64,000 bases of DNA from Chryseobacterium sp. KACC 21268 (lineage in GTDB: Bacteria; Bacteroidota; Bacteroidia; Flavobacteriales; Weeksellaceae): assembly GCA_028736075.1 (NCBI GenBank), contig CP117875.1, positions 3,720,001-3,784,000 on the forward strand, written 5' to 3'. This document shows positions 18,278 to 27,624 of this stretch, in pieces. A program made the position numbers and the translations under genes. The stretch's first letter is position 1. Each line of letters begins with the position of its first letter. The notes beneath the pieces are model-generated. The model was not told the origin of the DNA, did no database searches, and was given only the letters and a program-made list of their open reading frames with translations.

Positions 18278-20431
18278 ATGAAAATTCAAATTCTTGCTTT
18301 CTCTGCTATCATAGTAGCAACAAGCACTTTAAAAGCTCAATATCAATATCCCAAATCAAAAACGGTGGATGTTGTAGAAACGCATTGGGGAATGAAAATC
18401 AATGACCCGTACCGCTGGATTGAGAACATCAAAAATCCTGAAGTCATCAACTGGTTCAAAGCGCAATCGGAATACACCAATTCTCAATTGGCAAAAATCC
18501 CAGGGCAGGAAAAATTAATCCAAGAATTCCGAGACCTGGATGCGATGCGCTCTGTGCGCTACAATCCTGTCGCCAAAGCGGGCGGAAAATATTTCTATGA
18601 TAAAAGTCTGCCCGGCGAGCAGGTGAATAAGTTTTATTCTAAAGACATCAAAACAGGAAAAGAAACCTTGATATTTGACCCGCAAACCCACGTTGCAGGT
18701 AAGACATTTGACTTCGAAACCTTTGTGAGCAATGATGGTTCGCGCATTCTATTTTCTCTGAGTGAGGCGGGAAATGAAGTGAGTGATTTGCATATTTATG
18801 ATGTGAAATCAGGAAAATTTTTACCTGAAATCATTCCTTTGGCGCTTGGACCATCGTTCGTTTCGGGAAGCAACGACCAAATCACGTACACACAAATGAA
18901 AAACTACGATGTGCACGACCCAGAAACGATGCTGAATATGCCGTGTAAAATTCACATTGTTGGAACGCCGGTTTCATCCGACAAAATTGTAATCAGCGCA
19001 ACGACGAATCCAGATTTTGGTCTGCAACCGCAGGAAATGCCGAGTTTGATGACTTTTGAAAATTCTCCTTATCTATTCTTGGTAAAATTAACGGTTGAAA
19101 AAAATCTTACCATCTATTTTGCTCACAAATCTGAACTGAATCAAACCAAAATCAATTGGAAACCCCTGACCTCAGCGTCTGACGAAGTTCAAAACATCAT
19201 TGCTTACGGAAACGATTTGTACTTGCTTTCGGCCAAAGGAAATCCTCATTTTAATATTCTCAAAACCAATTTACAAAATTTGGACTTGAAGAAAGCAGAA
19301 ATTGTTTTCAAAGGAAATCCGGAATGGAAAATTTCCAAAATATATTCGGCCAAAGATTTTATCATCATCAATAAAAGTAAAAATGAATTAATCATCAAAC
19401 TATCCTTTTATGATTTGAAGACGGGAAAAATATCATCACCACAAATCAATTTGCAAGGAAATATCAAAGCGAGAAATATCTCCACGCAAGACAATGAAAT
19501 ATTGCTTGTGAACAGCGGTTGGAATATTCCCAATCAATTTTCAACCTTTGATTTGGAAACAGAAAAGATGACCAAAAATCCGTTTGAAATCATTTACAAA
19601 ATGCCCTTCGTCAAAAATCTGGTTGTGGAAGAAATTGAGGTGCGTTCACACGACGGCGCGATGGTTCCGCTGAGCATCATCTACGACAAAACCAAGGTAC
19701 AGCGCGACGGAAAGAGCATCGGATATATGTATGGCTACGGTTCTTATGGCACTTCGCTCACGCCGACTTTCCGTACGGAATTCATTCCACTGCTAACCAA
19801 AGGGACCGTGATTGCCGTTGCGCACATACGTGGCGGTGGGGAAAAAGGCAACGACTGGCATTTGGGCGGAAAGAAAACTAACAAACCAAATACCTGGAAA
19901 GATTTCAATGCCTGTGCAGAATATTTGATTCAGAATCAATATGTTTCTGCTAAAAAATTGGCAATTACTGGCGGAAGCGCGGGCGGAATTTTAATCGGGC
20001 GTGCAATAACAGAGCGACCAGATTTGTACAGAGTTGCAATCCCCGAAGTAGGGATGATGAACACCTTGCGTGCTGAATTTGACCCCAATGGTCCTGGAAA
20101 TATTGCAGAATTCGGAACAATCAAAAATGAAACGGAATTCAAATCTTTGTTGGAAATGGATGCGTACCACCACATCAAAAAAGGTGAGAATTATCCTGCA
20201 ATTCTAGTTACAACAGGTTTCAACGACCCAAGAGTTGCAAGTTACAATCCGGCAAAATTTGCGGGAAAAATGCAAAATGAAAATGGCTCCAAAAATCCCG
20301 TTTTCTTAGATGTGAATTACAATGCAGGACATTTTGGTGGCAGTACAAAAGAGGAATATTTCAACGAAGAATCTAAGAAAATCGCTTTTATCCTTTGGCA
20401 ATGTGGACATCCGGATTTTCAAATTAAATAA
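18278..20431 (+). CDS. Prolyl oligopeptidase family serine peptidase (S9A)
   Basis: The 717-residue protein has a signal peptide (cleavage near TLKAQ, residue 20) and is periplasmic or secreted. The N-terminal part (about 25-430) is the beta-propeller that gates access. The C-terminal alpha/beta-hydrolase domain contains GGSAGG with nucleophile Ser about 566, Asp about 650 in GFNDPRV, and His about 685 in NAGHFGG. These enzymes cut after proline in peptides. Two cupin genes follow in the same orientation (31 bp to the first). Confidence 0.93.
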   Translation: MKIQILAFSAIIVATSTLKAQYQYPKSKTVDVVETHWGMKINDPYRWIENIKNPEVINWFKAQSEYTNSQLAKIPGQEKLIQEFRDLDAMRSVRYNPVAKAGGKYFYDKSLPGEQVNKFYSKDIKTGKETLIFDPQTHVAGKTFDFETFVSNDGSRILFSLSEAGNEVSDLHIYDVKSGKFLPEIIPLALGPSFVSGSNDQITYTQMKNYDVHDPETMLNMPCKIHIVGTPVSSDKIVISATTNPDFGLQPQEMPSLMTFENSPYLFLVKLTVEKNLTIYFAHKSELNQTKINWKPLTSASDEVQNIIAYGNDLYLLSAKGNPHFNILKTNLQNLDLKKAEIVFKGNPEWKISKIYSAKDFIIINKSKNELIIKLSFYDLKTGKISSPQINLQGNIKARNISTQDNEILLVNSGWNIPNQFSTFDLETEKMTKNPFEIIYKMPFVKNLVVEEIEVRSHDGAMVPLSIIYDKTKVQRDGKSIGYMYGYGSYGTSLTPTFRTEFIPLLTKGTVIAVAHIRGGGEKGNDWHLGGKKTNKPNTWKDFNACAEYLIQNQYVSAKKLAITGGSAGGILIGRAITERPDLYRVAIPEVGMMNTLRAEFDPNGPGNIAEFGTIKNETEFKSLLEMDAYHHIKKGENYPAILVTTGFNDPRVASYNPAKFAGKMQNENGSKNPVFLDVNYNAGHFGGSTKEEYFNEESKKIAFILWQCGHPDFQIK

Positions 20432-20462
20432 AAAAAAATCTTGTAACCTAAACTCAAACACA

Positions 20463-21008
20463 ATGAAACGAAAAAAATTTATCGCAAGTGCTTTGCTGGC
20501 AATACCGACACTTTCGTTTGCTGGCATCATCAATTTTGACCGAAAAAAAATCAATACTGATCAAGGTCCAAAAAAAGGAATTGTTATAAGAGCTGACGAA
20601 AGCAGGTTTAATGGAAAACTTACAAAACCCAAAGATGCTTTTTTGCATTGCAAGGTTTCCTCAGTGGACACGCAGGAAGGCTTATTCATCCAAACCTCAA
20701 CGCCCAAGATTTTCGAACGGATTGGCGGTCCGCCACCACATATTCACAAGTACGAAGACGAAACCATCTACGTCGTTTCGGGTGAATTTGTCGTGCACAT
20801 CGAAGGCGAAGATATTAAAGTAAAAACTGGCGACACGGCTTTTATTCCGAGAGGAACTCTGCACACCATCATCAATCCGATTGAAAATAATCCCGGGACT
20901 GTGGTCGTCATTTGTTCACCGGCTCCTAAAAAAGTGGAAGATTTCTTCGGCTACATCAGTGAAAACGGAAGCATTTCACCCGACATCGTTCCGCTCGGTT
21001 GGGACTGA
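20463..21008 (+). CDS. Exported cupin-domain protein (first of a tandem pair)
   Basis: The 181-residue product starts with a secretion leader (MKRKKFIASALLAIPTLSF). The start at 20463 is chosen because it creates this leader. The body is a cupin beta-barrel with the metal-binding pattern HIHKYEDETIYV (two His and a Glu) and a second-motif histidine in GTLHTIINP. It may be a small-molecule dioxygenase or isomerase, or merely a binding protein. It is clearly paralogous to the next gene. Confidence 0.82.
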   Translation: MKRKKFIASALLAIPTLSFAGIINFDRKKINTDQGPKKGIVIRADESRFNGKLTKPKDAFLHCKVSSVDTQEGLFIQTSTPKIFERIGGPPPHIHKYEDETIYVVSGEFVVHIEGEDIKVKTGDTAFIPRGTLHTIINPIENNPGTVVVICSPAPKKVEDFFGYISENGSISPDIVPLGWD

Positions 21009-21063
21009 AAATATTCCAATCTTGAAATATCTCTTATAAACATTAATCTCAAATCTCAATCCT

Positions 21064-21633
21064 ATGAAAAGAAGAAATTTTATTACTGCAACTTTGTTGT
21101 CGATTCCTGCTTTTTCATTTGCCGGTTTCAACTTTTGGGGCAACAAAACGATACGCAACACTACGAAAAAGGGTTTTCTAATCCGTGCTAACGAAAGTCG
21201 GTTCGATGGTGTTCAAAAAACGATGACAAACGACTTGTTGCGATGTGTGATTTCCAACAAAGATTCCGATGGACAATTGCTGTTTGGAACTACGATGCCC
21301 GATGCACTGAGGAGAAAAGGTGGTCCACCACTCCACATCCACAAACATCAGGAAGAGGTATTTTTTGTTTTGTCTGGTGAATTTTTGATTCAAATTGGTG
21401 ATGAGATTTTCACTGCAAAGACCGGCGATGCCGCCTTCATTCCGAGAGGAACACCGCACACATTTGCAAATCCAATAGAGAATAATCCGGGCACCTTGAT
21501 TTCGATGCACTTTCCTGGGAGCAATGAGATGGAATCCTATTTCAAAACCATCGCTTCGGGAAAATTCCCAGAGGAATCTGAAGCCAATCAAACCGATGTT
21601 GGCCCACCGATTAATCTGGATGCAGTGAAGTAA
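21064..21633 (+). CDS. Exported cupin-domain protein (second of a tandem pair)
   Basis: The 189-residue protein is a paralogue of its upstream neighbour, with the same layout: leader MKRRNFITATLLSIPAFSF, then ESRFDG, a first cupin motif HIHKHQEEVFFV and a second with GTPHTFANP. The leader has RRNF, which resembles a twin-arginine motif, so export by Tat (often with metal already bound) is possible. The pair diverges mostly in the C-terminal tail. Substrate unknown. Confidence 0.82.
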   Translation: MKRRNFITATLLSIPAFSFAGFNFWGNKTIRNTTKKGFLIRANESRFDGVQKTMTNDLLRCVISNKDSDGQLLFGTTMPDALRRKGGPPLHIHKHQEEVFFVLSGEFLIQIGDEIFTAKTGDAAFIPRGTPHTFANPIENNPGTLISMHFPGSNEMESYFKTIASGKFPEESEANQTDVGPPINLDAVK

Positions 21634-21645
21634 AATTGATATTGA

Positions 21646-22287
21646 TTAAACAAAAATCGTCTTCAAAATCTCAGACACATCTTTCGGTTTGGTGGCCGGG
21701 AAAAGGTGTGTTGCATTTTTGATGACAAAATCCGGTTGGGAATTTTTGATGGGGAAAACAATGTCTTTGTCTGCCAAAATCTGAATGACATCGGGAATTT
21801 TATCGAATTTCCAATGCGCGACTTTGTCCATAGACCATTTGAGGTAATAAGGGTCTTTCACTCGGAAATATTGATTTAATCTCGGATTTTTCGGGTCGAA
21901 TAATTTTCTGAAAAATGAATAAAACAGAGTCGTGTTGCCATTGAAAACCCTCGTCGGAATGTATTTGATAGCGTTGGTTTTTTGACCAGCTTTTATTAGC
22001 CTTGACTTTTCTGCATCACAACGAATACTTCCCAGAATGACGATTTTTTTCGCCGGTTTCAATTTGTGAATTTCCTGTACGATAATTCCACCGAAAGAAT
22101 ATCCCAACAAATAGAAATCTTCCGAATCGTCTATGGATTCTGACATTCTTAAGATATATTCGTAGAAATCTTCGTTGAGATTCGGAATCAGCCAGGGAAT
22201 GTGAACCACTTCAATATTTTGATTGAACGTGAGTTTTTCCAGGACTTTTTCGTCTGCGCCAAGACCGCTGATGGTATAAAGTTTCAT
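21646..22287 (-). CDS. Alpha/beta hydrolase
   Basis: The 213-residue protein shows the nucleophile elbow LLGYSFGGI (Ser about 83) and a C-terminal His in NATHLFP after an Asp-containing DKDIVFP segment, which gives a complete triad. It has no signal peptide. The substrate cannot be predicted. It converges with the second cupin gene, with only 12 bp between stop codons. Confidence 0.85.
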   Translation of the reverse strand: MKLYTISGLGADEKVLEKLTFNQNIEVVHIPWLIPNLNEDFYEYILRMSESIDDSEDFYLLGYSFGGIIVQEIHKLKPAKKIVILGSIRCDAEKSRLIKAGQKTNAIKYIPTRVFNGNTTLFYSFFRKLFDPKNPRLNQYFRVKDPYYLKWSMDKVAHWKFDKIPDVIQILADKDIVFPIKNSQPDFVIKNATHLFPATKPKDVSEILKTIFV

Positions 22288-22302
22288 TATTCAAATTTAA
22301 TA

Positions 22303-22331
22303 ACAAAAAAAGAGCAGAAAAAATCTGCTCT
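22303..22331 (-). terminator. Intrinsic terminator of the YceI gene
   Basis: AGAGCAGA (22311-22318) pairs perfectly with TCTGCTCT (22324-22331) around five A. On the minus strand it is followed by a long T-run. Confidence 0.85.
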
Positions 22332-22356
22332 TTAAAATTATCTATTTTGGGTAAAA

Positions 22357-22923
22357 TTATTTTACGCTGATTTTAACTTTCATATCAACTTCGTCTTTTA
22401 CCATTACATCTTGCATTGTAGATTTATAAGCAACGTCAAATTTCTGTCTGTCGAAAGAGAATTTGTCAGACTCCAAAGTCACAACACCGTTTGCAGAAGT
22501 GATTTTTGCAGGGAAAGAAACTGGTGCCGTTTTACCTTTCACAGTCAGGTTTCCGTTTACCGCAAAGTTATAATCTTTGTTTGTGTTTTTCTTTACAGAA
22601 GTGATTTTGTAAGTCGCAGTCGGGAATTTTTCAACTTCGAAGAAATCACCATTTTTCAAGTGACCGTTCAGTTTTCCTTGGTATTCGCCAGATAAATCTG
22701 TAGCCGTCAAACTAGTCATATCCAATACGAAAGTTCCACCTACAACTGCTCCATTTTTAAGAACAAGGTTTCCAGATTTTACGTTTACAGTTCCATCGTG
22801 AGAAGATGCTTCTGTCTTAGCGATTTTATATCCCCACCAGTGTACGTCTGAGCTTGTCAATTTTTTTGTTTGTCCGAAAGCCAATCCGCTAACCAGTACT
22901 GCAAGTAATGCTACTTTTTTCAT
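22357..22923 (-). CDS. YceI-family lipid-binding-like protein
   Basis: The 188-residue periplasmic protein has a signal peptide (AVLVSGLAFGQ) and the YceI lipocalin-like fold: SSDVHWWGYKIAKTEASSHDG, a central VKGKTAPVSFP strand and a C-terminal VKDEVDMKVKISVK strand. Family members bind isoprenoid quinones or amphiphiles. A perfect -7 element TAGATTTG lies on the minus strand at 22948-22955. Confidence 0.9.
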   Translation of the reverse strand: MKKVALLAVLVSGLAFGQTKKLTSSDVHWWGYKIAKTEASSHDGTVNVKSGNLVLKNGAVVGGTFVLDMTSLTATDLSGEYQGKLNGHLKNGDFFEVEKFPTATYKITSVKKNTNKDYNFAVNGNLTVKGKTAPVSFPAKITSANGVVTLESDKFSFDRQKFDVAYKSTMQDVMVKDEVDMKVKISVK

Positions 22924-23001
22924 TATTTTTTTAATTATTTAATGATGCAAATCTACTTAGAATCATTCAAAATAAATATTGATGTATGATAAGTTTTTAA
23001 A

Positions 23002-23037
23002 AAATAAAGCCCACATCCGAAAATGAGGGCTTTATTT
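23002..23037 (-). terminator. Intrinsic terminator of the beta-barrel gene
   Basis: AAATAAAGCCC (23002-23012) pairs perfectly over 11 bp with 23027-23037. The minus-strand transcript continues into a T-run. It lies 65 bp after the stop codon. Confidence 0.8.
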
Positions 23038-23101
23038 GTACATAGTTTATTGAAAAATGTTTTGATTTCTTCGGTTCATCAAACAACGAAAAAATTAGAA
23101 T

Positions 23102-23686
23102 CTACTTACCTAATGGAATGTTGTAGCTAAATCCTACACCAATCGCGCCAGCGTTATATTTCTGGTCTGCAATCTGGCCTTTGTCACCAGTAAAAGTCTT
23201 GTTGTACTGTGCAAAGAAGTTCCAGTCACGGTTGTGGTAACCAATCTCTGGTTTGATGTAGAAACCGCCGTCTGGCCTTGTAACAGCTACGTTTTCTGCA
23301 ACATAATCATCTCCAACGATGAATCCGTAACCAACATCAGCTCCGAAATAGAATCCCATTTCTTTTGGATACACTCGGAAAAGTGCTGCTACTGGAATTA
23401 CTCCAAAGTCATTGTTTCTCACATCTACATTCACACCGTTGATGGCTACGTTTCTATCTTTTCCAAAATAGTTGTTGTAACCAGTGGCGATACCCAAACC
23501 AAAACCTGGCGTTACCAAATGTTGGTAAGATAAATCTACACCAAGGTTTGCAGCCGTGTTACCACCTGTAGAAACACCGCCATTCAAGCCTACTTTTAAC
23601 ATATTAGTCATATTTGCACTCTGTGCAGACAATAATCCTCCTGCCAAAATTCCGGCTCCTGCTATTAATTGTTTTAAAGACTTCAT
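23102..23686 (-). CDS. Outer-membrane beta-barrel protein
   Basis: The 194-residue protein has a signal peptide (GILAGGLLSAQ) and eight or so amphipathic strands with alternating residues, for example GVNVDVRNNDFGVIP, GFYIKPEIGY and the terminal AIGVGFSYNIPLGK. It resembles OmpX/OmpW-size porin-like barrels of Flavobacteriia. No ligand or function can be assigned. It has its own promoter and terminator. Confidence 0.82.
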   Translation of the reverse strand: MKSLKQLIAGAGILAGGLLSAQSANMTNMLKVGLNGGVSTGGNTAANLGVDLSYQHLVTPGFGLGIATGYNNYFGKDRNVAINGVNVDVRNNDFGVIPVAALFRVYPKEMGFYFGADVGYGFIVGDDYVAENVAVTRPDGGFYIKPEIGYHNRDWNFFAQYNKTFTGDKGQIADQKYNAGAIGVGFSYNIPLGK

Positions 23687-23707
23687 ATTTTTAAATTTTA
23701 AATTTTA

Positions 23708-23738
23708 CAAAGGTCTTACTTGTAAATACCGTGCCAAA
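23708..23738 (-). promoter_or_regulatory. Promoter of the beta-barrel gene
   Basis: On the minus strand TTTG (23735-23738), a 19-bp spacer and GACCTTTG (23708-23715) match the -33/-7 consensus with one mismatch (G for T at the first -7 base). Confidence 0.6.
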
Positions 23739-23902
23739 GCTGAAATATTGTTTGACCAATCTAACATTAGAAAAATCAATCATCTAATTTTCAATTCATT
23801 AAAATCACAATTAAATATTAAAACTTACTCATAAACCGATATTTTCATAATTTTTGCTGTCATTATAACTTCCAATTTCTGTAATGGAAAAAATTGACAG
23901 AT

Positions 23903-25270
23903 ATGAACAACTTTCTTAAGAATAAACATTTGGCTTCCAGAGCGGGTTTTGGCGTTCATCACAATGAAATTGAGAAACTGAAGAGCAGCAATCAAAAGAA
24001 ACTTTATGAGCAATTGAAGTCAACTTCCAACTATAAACCGATTGAAATTGAAGCTTATAGGATTTCGTACCAACAGTATCAGGAAATGTCCAAAGCAACG
24101 GATAAGAAACCGGTCAATCTTTATAATAAAAACCACAATGCAGCCATAGGAAAGGCTTGGCAGGATTTGATGATTAACAGTCCAAATCAGCTTCAGGAAA
24201 AGATGGCGCTTTTCTGGCACGGCCATTTTGCCACGAGGATTCAGCAATCTCTTTTTAATGTTGATATCATTAATATTTTCAGGAAGAATGCCTTGGGAAG
24301 TTTCCGGGATTTGGTCTTCGAAGTTTCAAAATCGCCTGCAATGCTGAATTTCCTTAATAATCAACAAAACAAAAAAGCAAAAGCCAACGAGAACTTCGCC
24401 CGGGAATTGATGGAACTTTTCACGCTTGGAAGAGGAAATCTTTACACGGAGCAAGATATCAAAGAATCTGCAAGAGCTTTCACAGGCTGGAGTTATGACG
24501 AAAATGGAGAATTCCGGGAAAACCTGAAACAACACGATTCTGGAGAAAAAGAATTCCTTGGAAAACGAGGAAACTTTACAGGAACCGATATCATTAATAT
24601 GATTCTTGAAAAACCGGAATGCGCGGAATTTATCACCAGAAAAATTTATAAATATTTGGTCAATGAAACGCCGGACGAGAAATTAATCAAATCCTTAAGC
24701 CAGAAATTCTACGAATCGGATTACCAGATTTTGACTTTGCTCGATGAGATTTTTCTTTCCAATTGGTTTTATTCTGAGACCAATATTGGCGCAAGAGTAA
24801 AGTCTCCGATTGATTTGATTGTCGGAATCCGCAGAATAATGCCGATGGACACGAAAGACGGCAACACGATTTACAACTTCGAAAGACTCCTCGGACAACA
24901 GCTTTTGCAACCACCAAACGTCGCAGGTTGGCCTTCCGGAACAGAGTGGATTGACAGTTCTACCCTATTATTAAGGATGAAAATCCCATCTGTAATGGCT
25001 GGCTACAAAACACTCGATGTAGAACCAAAACCGAACGACGACGTGAATATGGGAAGAGGCGAAAACAAAGTGGTCGTGAACAAAAACCAAAATAAAATCA
25101 GCATCCACTGGGAAAGTATTAATAACATTTTGGATGAAGACCTGTTCAGTTTGCTCCTGCCAAATCCCACCGAAAAACTCAGAAATATGATTAATGAGTT
25201 CAATACTGATAAGAGCAAACAGCATTTGATGATTAGTATAATGTCGACGCCGGAATATCAACTTTGTTAA
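23903..25270 (+). CDS. DUF1800 family protein
   Basis: The 455-residue protein matches the DUF1800 family: an N-terminal HLASRAGFG opening, FWHGHFATR, NFARELMELFTLG and ARAFTGWSYD. Its function is undetermined, and it is nearly always paired with a DUF1501 protein, as here (12-bp gap). The ATG at 23903 is preferred over an in-frame TTG 9 bp upstream. There is no clear signal peptide. Confidence 0.9.
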   Translation: MNNFLKNKHLASRAGFGVHHNEIEKLKSSNQKKLYEQLKSTSNYKPIEIEAYRISYQQYQEMSKATDKKPVNLYNKNHNAAIGKAWQDLMINSPNQLQEKMALFWHGHFATRIQQSLFNVDIINIFRKNALGSFRDLVFEVSKSPAMLNFLNNQQNKKAKANENFARELMELFTLGRGNLYTEQDIKESARAFTGWSYDENGEFRENLKQHDSGEKEFLGKRGNFTGTDIINMILEKPECAEFITRKIYKYLVNETPDEKLIKSLSQKFYESDYQILTLLDEIFLSNWFYSETNIGARVKSPIDLIVGIRRIMPMDTKDGNTIYNFERLLGQQLLQPPNVAGWPSGTEWIDSSTLLLRMKIPSVMAGYKTLDVEPKPNDDVNMGRGENKVVVNKNQNKISIHWESINNILDEDLFSLLLPNPTEKLRNMINEFNTDKSKQHLMISIMSTPEYQLC

Positions 25271-25282
25271 AAATAAGCCACT

Positions 25283-26479
25283 ATGATTATCAATAGAAAA
25301 ACCTTTATACGAACCAGCAGTCTTGCCGCCGCCTCTTTTCTATTCCCGAATTTCCTGAGTGCACTGACACTTCCGGAAGCGATTGAAATGAATGGAAAAA
25401 CACTCATTATTCTTCAACTTTCTGGTGGTAATGATGGGCTGAATACGATTATTCCCATCAAAAATGATATCTATTACAGTTCAAGAAATCAAATCTCTAT
25501 CAAGGAAGATGCAGCGCTTTTGCTGACGGATGAAGCGGCCATCAATCCAAGTCTGAAATATTTCAAAAACCTCTACGATAATGGTGAATTGGCGGTAATG
25601 AACAACGTTGGCTATCCGGAACCGAACAAATCGCATTTCCGAAGTATGGACATCTGGCAATCGGCAAGTGGAAGTAATGAATTTATCAATTCCGGCTGGC
25701 TTGGACGATATCTGGATGAGGCTTGCCACGACTGCACCAATCCGACGCAGGCGATTGAAGTTGATGACCTGCTAAGTCTCGCAATGAAAGGCGAAAACAA
25801 AAAAGCAATCGCTCTGAAAGATCCGAAAAAACTTTTCGATAACAGTCAGGAGTCTCTTTATAAAAAACTGGCAGTGGACAATCACGACCACGACCACGAT
25901 TTGGCAAGTTACCTTTACAATACGCTTGGAAATACGGTCAACAATTCAGAATATATATTCAAAGAAAGCAAAGCGAAACCGACGGACAAAGTTTATCCTG
26001 CGACACAAATCGGAAAGGACTTCAAAACGATTGCTTCTCTCATTAAATCTGATATCAATACGCAAGTCTATTACCTTTCTGTTGGCAGTTTTGATACGCA
26101 CACCAATCAAAATCAAAGGCAAAATCAGTTGTTTAAAACCATTGATGAAGCGGTGGAAGTTTTTGTGAAGGATATGAAGGAGAACGGGAAATTCAATGAT
26201 GTGATGATTATGACCTTCTCAGAATTTGGGCGACGCGTGGCCCAAAATGCGAGCGACGGGACCGACCACGGAACGGCCAATCAAATGTTCTTCATTAGCG
26301 GCGGACTCAAGAAAAAAGGATTACTGAATCCTCTTCCTGACTTAACCAAACTCAATGACGGTGATTTGATTTATACCGAAGATTTCCGAAAAGTTTACGC
26401 CACAGTTCTGAAAAAATGGCTAAATACCAATGACCAAAAAATCCTTGGAAAGGATAATGGTTACTATGATTTCATTTAA
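25283..26479 (+). CDS. DUF1501 family protein (sulfatase-like fold)
   Basis: The 398-residue protein starts with a basic leader NRKTFIRTSSLAAASFLF that looks like a weak Tat signal. It carries the DUF1501 hallmarks LSGGNDGLN (near residue 46), SHFRSMDIWQSA and FSEFGRRVAQNASDGTDHGTAN. The family is related to the alkaline-phosphatase/sulfatase superfamily and is exported. It forms an operon with the DUF1800 gene. The role of the pair is unknown. Confidence 0.9.
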   Translation: MIINRKTFIRTSSLAAASFLFPNFLSALTLPEAIEMNGKTLIILQLSGGNDGLNTIIPIKNDIYYSSRNQISIKEDAALLLTDEAAINPSLKYFKNLYDNGELAVMNNVGYPEPNKSHFRSMDIWQSASGSNEFINSGWLGRYLDEACHDCTNPTQAIEVDDLLSLAMKGENKKAIALKDPKKLFDNSQESLYKKLAVDNHDHDHDLASYLYNTLGNTVNNSEYIFKESKAKPTDKVYPATQIGKDFKTIASLIKSDINTQVYYLSVGSFDTHTNQNQRQNQLFKTIDEAVEVFVKDMKENGKFNDVMIMTFSEFGRRVAQNASDGTDHGTANQMFFISGGLKKKGLLNPLPDLTKLNDGDLIYTEDFRKVYATVLKKWLNTNDQKILGKDNGYYDFI

Positions 26480-26506
26480 TTTTTAAATTCAAAAAGTATC
26501 TTTATA

Positions 26507-26537
26507 GTTTACATCAATCATCGATTTTGATGTAAAC
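26507..26537. promoter_or_regulatory. Inverted repeat upstream of ohr (candidate OhrR operator)
   Basis: GTTTACATCAA (26507-26517) and its exact complement TTGATGTAAAC (26527-26537) form 11-bp arms with a 9-bp centre. The right arm overlaps a TTTG (26526-26529) that could be the -33 box, followed 17 bp later by a -7-like element ending at 26553. This suits a repressor site for OhrR. It might instead be a weak terminator of the DUF1501 gene, but no T-run follows. Confidence 0.45.
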
Positions 26538-26613
26538 ATTATTTTATATTTTGCACAATATAATTTTACACCATACATTTGTCCCATCAAATAATAATTA
26601 AATCATCAACAAA

Positions 26614-27036
26614 ATGAAAACATTGTACAGCATTGGCGCTACAGCCACAGGAGGAAGAAACGGAAACGTGAAAAGTGATAACGGAATTCTTGACCTAGAA
26701 GTGAGAATGCCAAAAGGATTAGGCGGCGCAAACGACGACTTCGCCAATCCTGAAATGCTTTTCGCAGCAGGATATTCAGCTTGTTTTGACAGCGCACTCA
26801 ATTTGGTCATCAAACAAAGCAAAATAGAAACTGGCGAAACAACCGTCACAGCAAAAGTTGGAATCGGACAAATCGAAAACGGTGGTTTTGGATTGGAAGC
26901 AGAATTGCACGCAAACATTCCGGGTGTTTCTTTGGAACAAGCTCAGGAATTGATTGAAAAAGCACATCAAATTTGTCCATATTCTAATGCTACAAGAGGA
27001 AATATGGAAGTAAAATTGACGGTTAGCAACGACTAA
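26614..27036 (+). CDS. ohr: Organic hydroperoxide resistance peroxidase Ohr
   Basis: The 140-residue OsmC-superfamily thiol peroxidase reduces organic hydroperoxides using two reactive cysteines. Both are present: Cys in SACFDSAL and Cys in ICPYSNATRG. The N-terminal YSIGATATGGRNG is typical of Ohr rather than OsmC. The MarR-type ohrR follows on the same strand 102 bp downstream, with its own -7 element. Confidence 0.95.
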   Translation: MKTLYSIGATATGGRNGNVKSDNGILDLEVRMPKGLGGANDDFANPEMLFAAGYSACFDSALNLVIKQSKIETGETTVTAKVGIGQIENGGFGLEAELHANIPGVSLEQAQELIEKAHQICPYSNATRGNMEVKLTVSND

Positions 27037-27138
27037 AATCTGCTTGCCCAAACTCGTCCTCAGACTCAGTTCAGGATGACACAGAAATAAAATCTGTTAT
27101 CTTTGAAAATTGCAAACGATTAAATTAAAAAGTCCAAT

Positions 27139-27567
27139 ATGGAAGATTTACTAAAACTCGACAAGCAACTTTGCTTTTCCGTCTACGTATTACACCGCGA
27201 AATAATGCAGTGTTATCGACCAATCCTAAAAGATATTGGCTTGACATATCCGCAATACATCGCAATGATGACGCTTTGGGAAAAGGATGATTTGACAGTC
27301 AACCAAGTTGGAGAAATCTTGCAATTGGATAATGGAACTTTGACACCGTTGCTGAAACGTCTGGAATCCAAAGATTATCTGACTCGCAAACGAAGCAAAG
27401 AAGACGAGCGTGTGGTGAAAATCCACCTTACAGAAAAAGGCAGAAAGCTGAAGGAAAAAGCCACTTGCATCCCAATCGAATTGGCGAAAGCAATGAACTT
27501 GAGTCTGGAAGAAATGATGCAACTGAAGGCTTTATCCGATAAAGTCGTCAAACAGATCAATGAGTAA
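27139..27567 (+). CDS. ohrR: OhrR, MarR-family organic-peroxide-sensing repressor
   Basis: The 142-residue winged-helix regulator begins DKQLCFSVYVLHREIMQ; the Cys (residue 12) in LCFSVY is the conserved peroxide-sensing thiol of OhrR. The DNA-binding part includes LTVNQVGEILQLDNGTLTPLLKRLE, followed by the wing RKRSKEDERVVKI. It should repress ohr until oxidised. A perfect -7 element TATCTTTG lies at 27098-27105. Confidence 0.93.
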   Translation: MEDLLKLDKQLCFSVYVLHREIMQCYRPILKDIGLTYPQYIAMMTLWEKDDLTVNQVGEILQLDNGTLTPLLKRLESKDYLTRKRSKEDERVVKIHLTEKGRKLKEKATCIPIELAKAMNLSLEEMMQLKALSDKVVKQINE

Positions 27568-27568
27568 C

Positions 27569-27604
27569 AAAAAGCGCTATTGGGAAATCCGAATAGCGCT
27601 TTTT
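27569..27604. terminator. Bidirectional intrinsic terminator
   Basis: AAAAAGCGCTATT (27569-27581) pairs over 13 bp with 27592-27604 around a 10-nt loop. It lies between convergent ohrR and fabH. Confidence 0.9.
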
Positions 27605-27624
27605 TTATTTTTAATGGAACTGAA

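Noticed and set aside
20322..20462. An upstream extension of the first cupin that overlaps the peptidase gene
   Set aside because: The extension lies inside the peptidase coding sequence and removes the secretion leader from the N-terminus.
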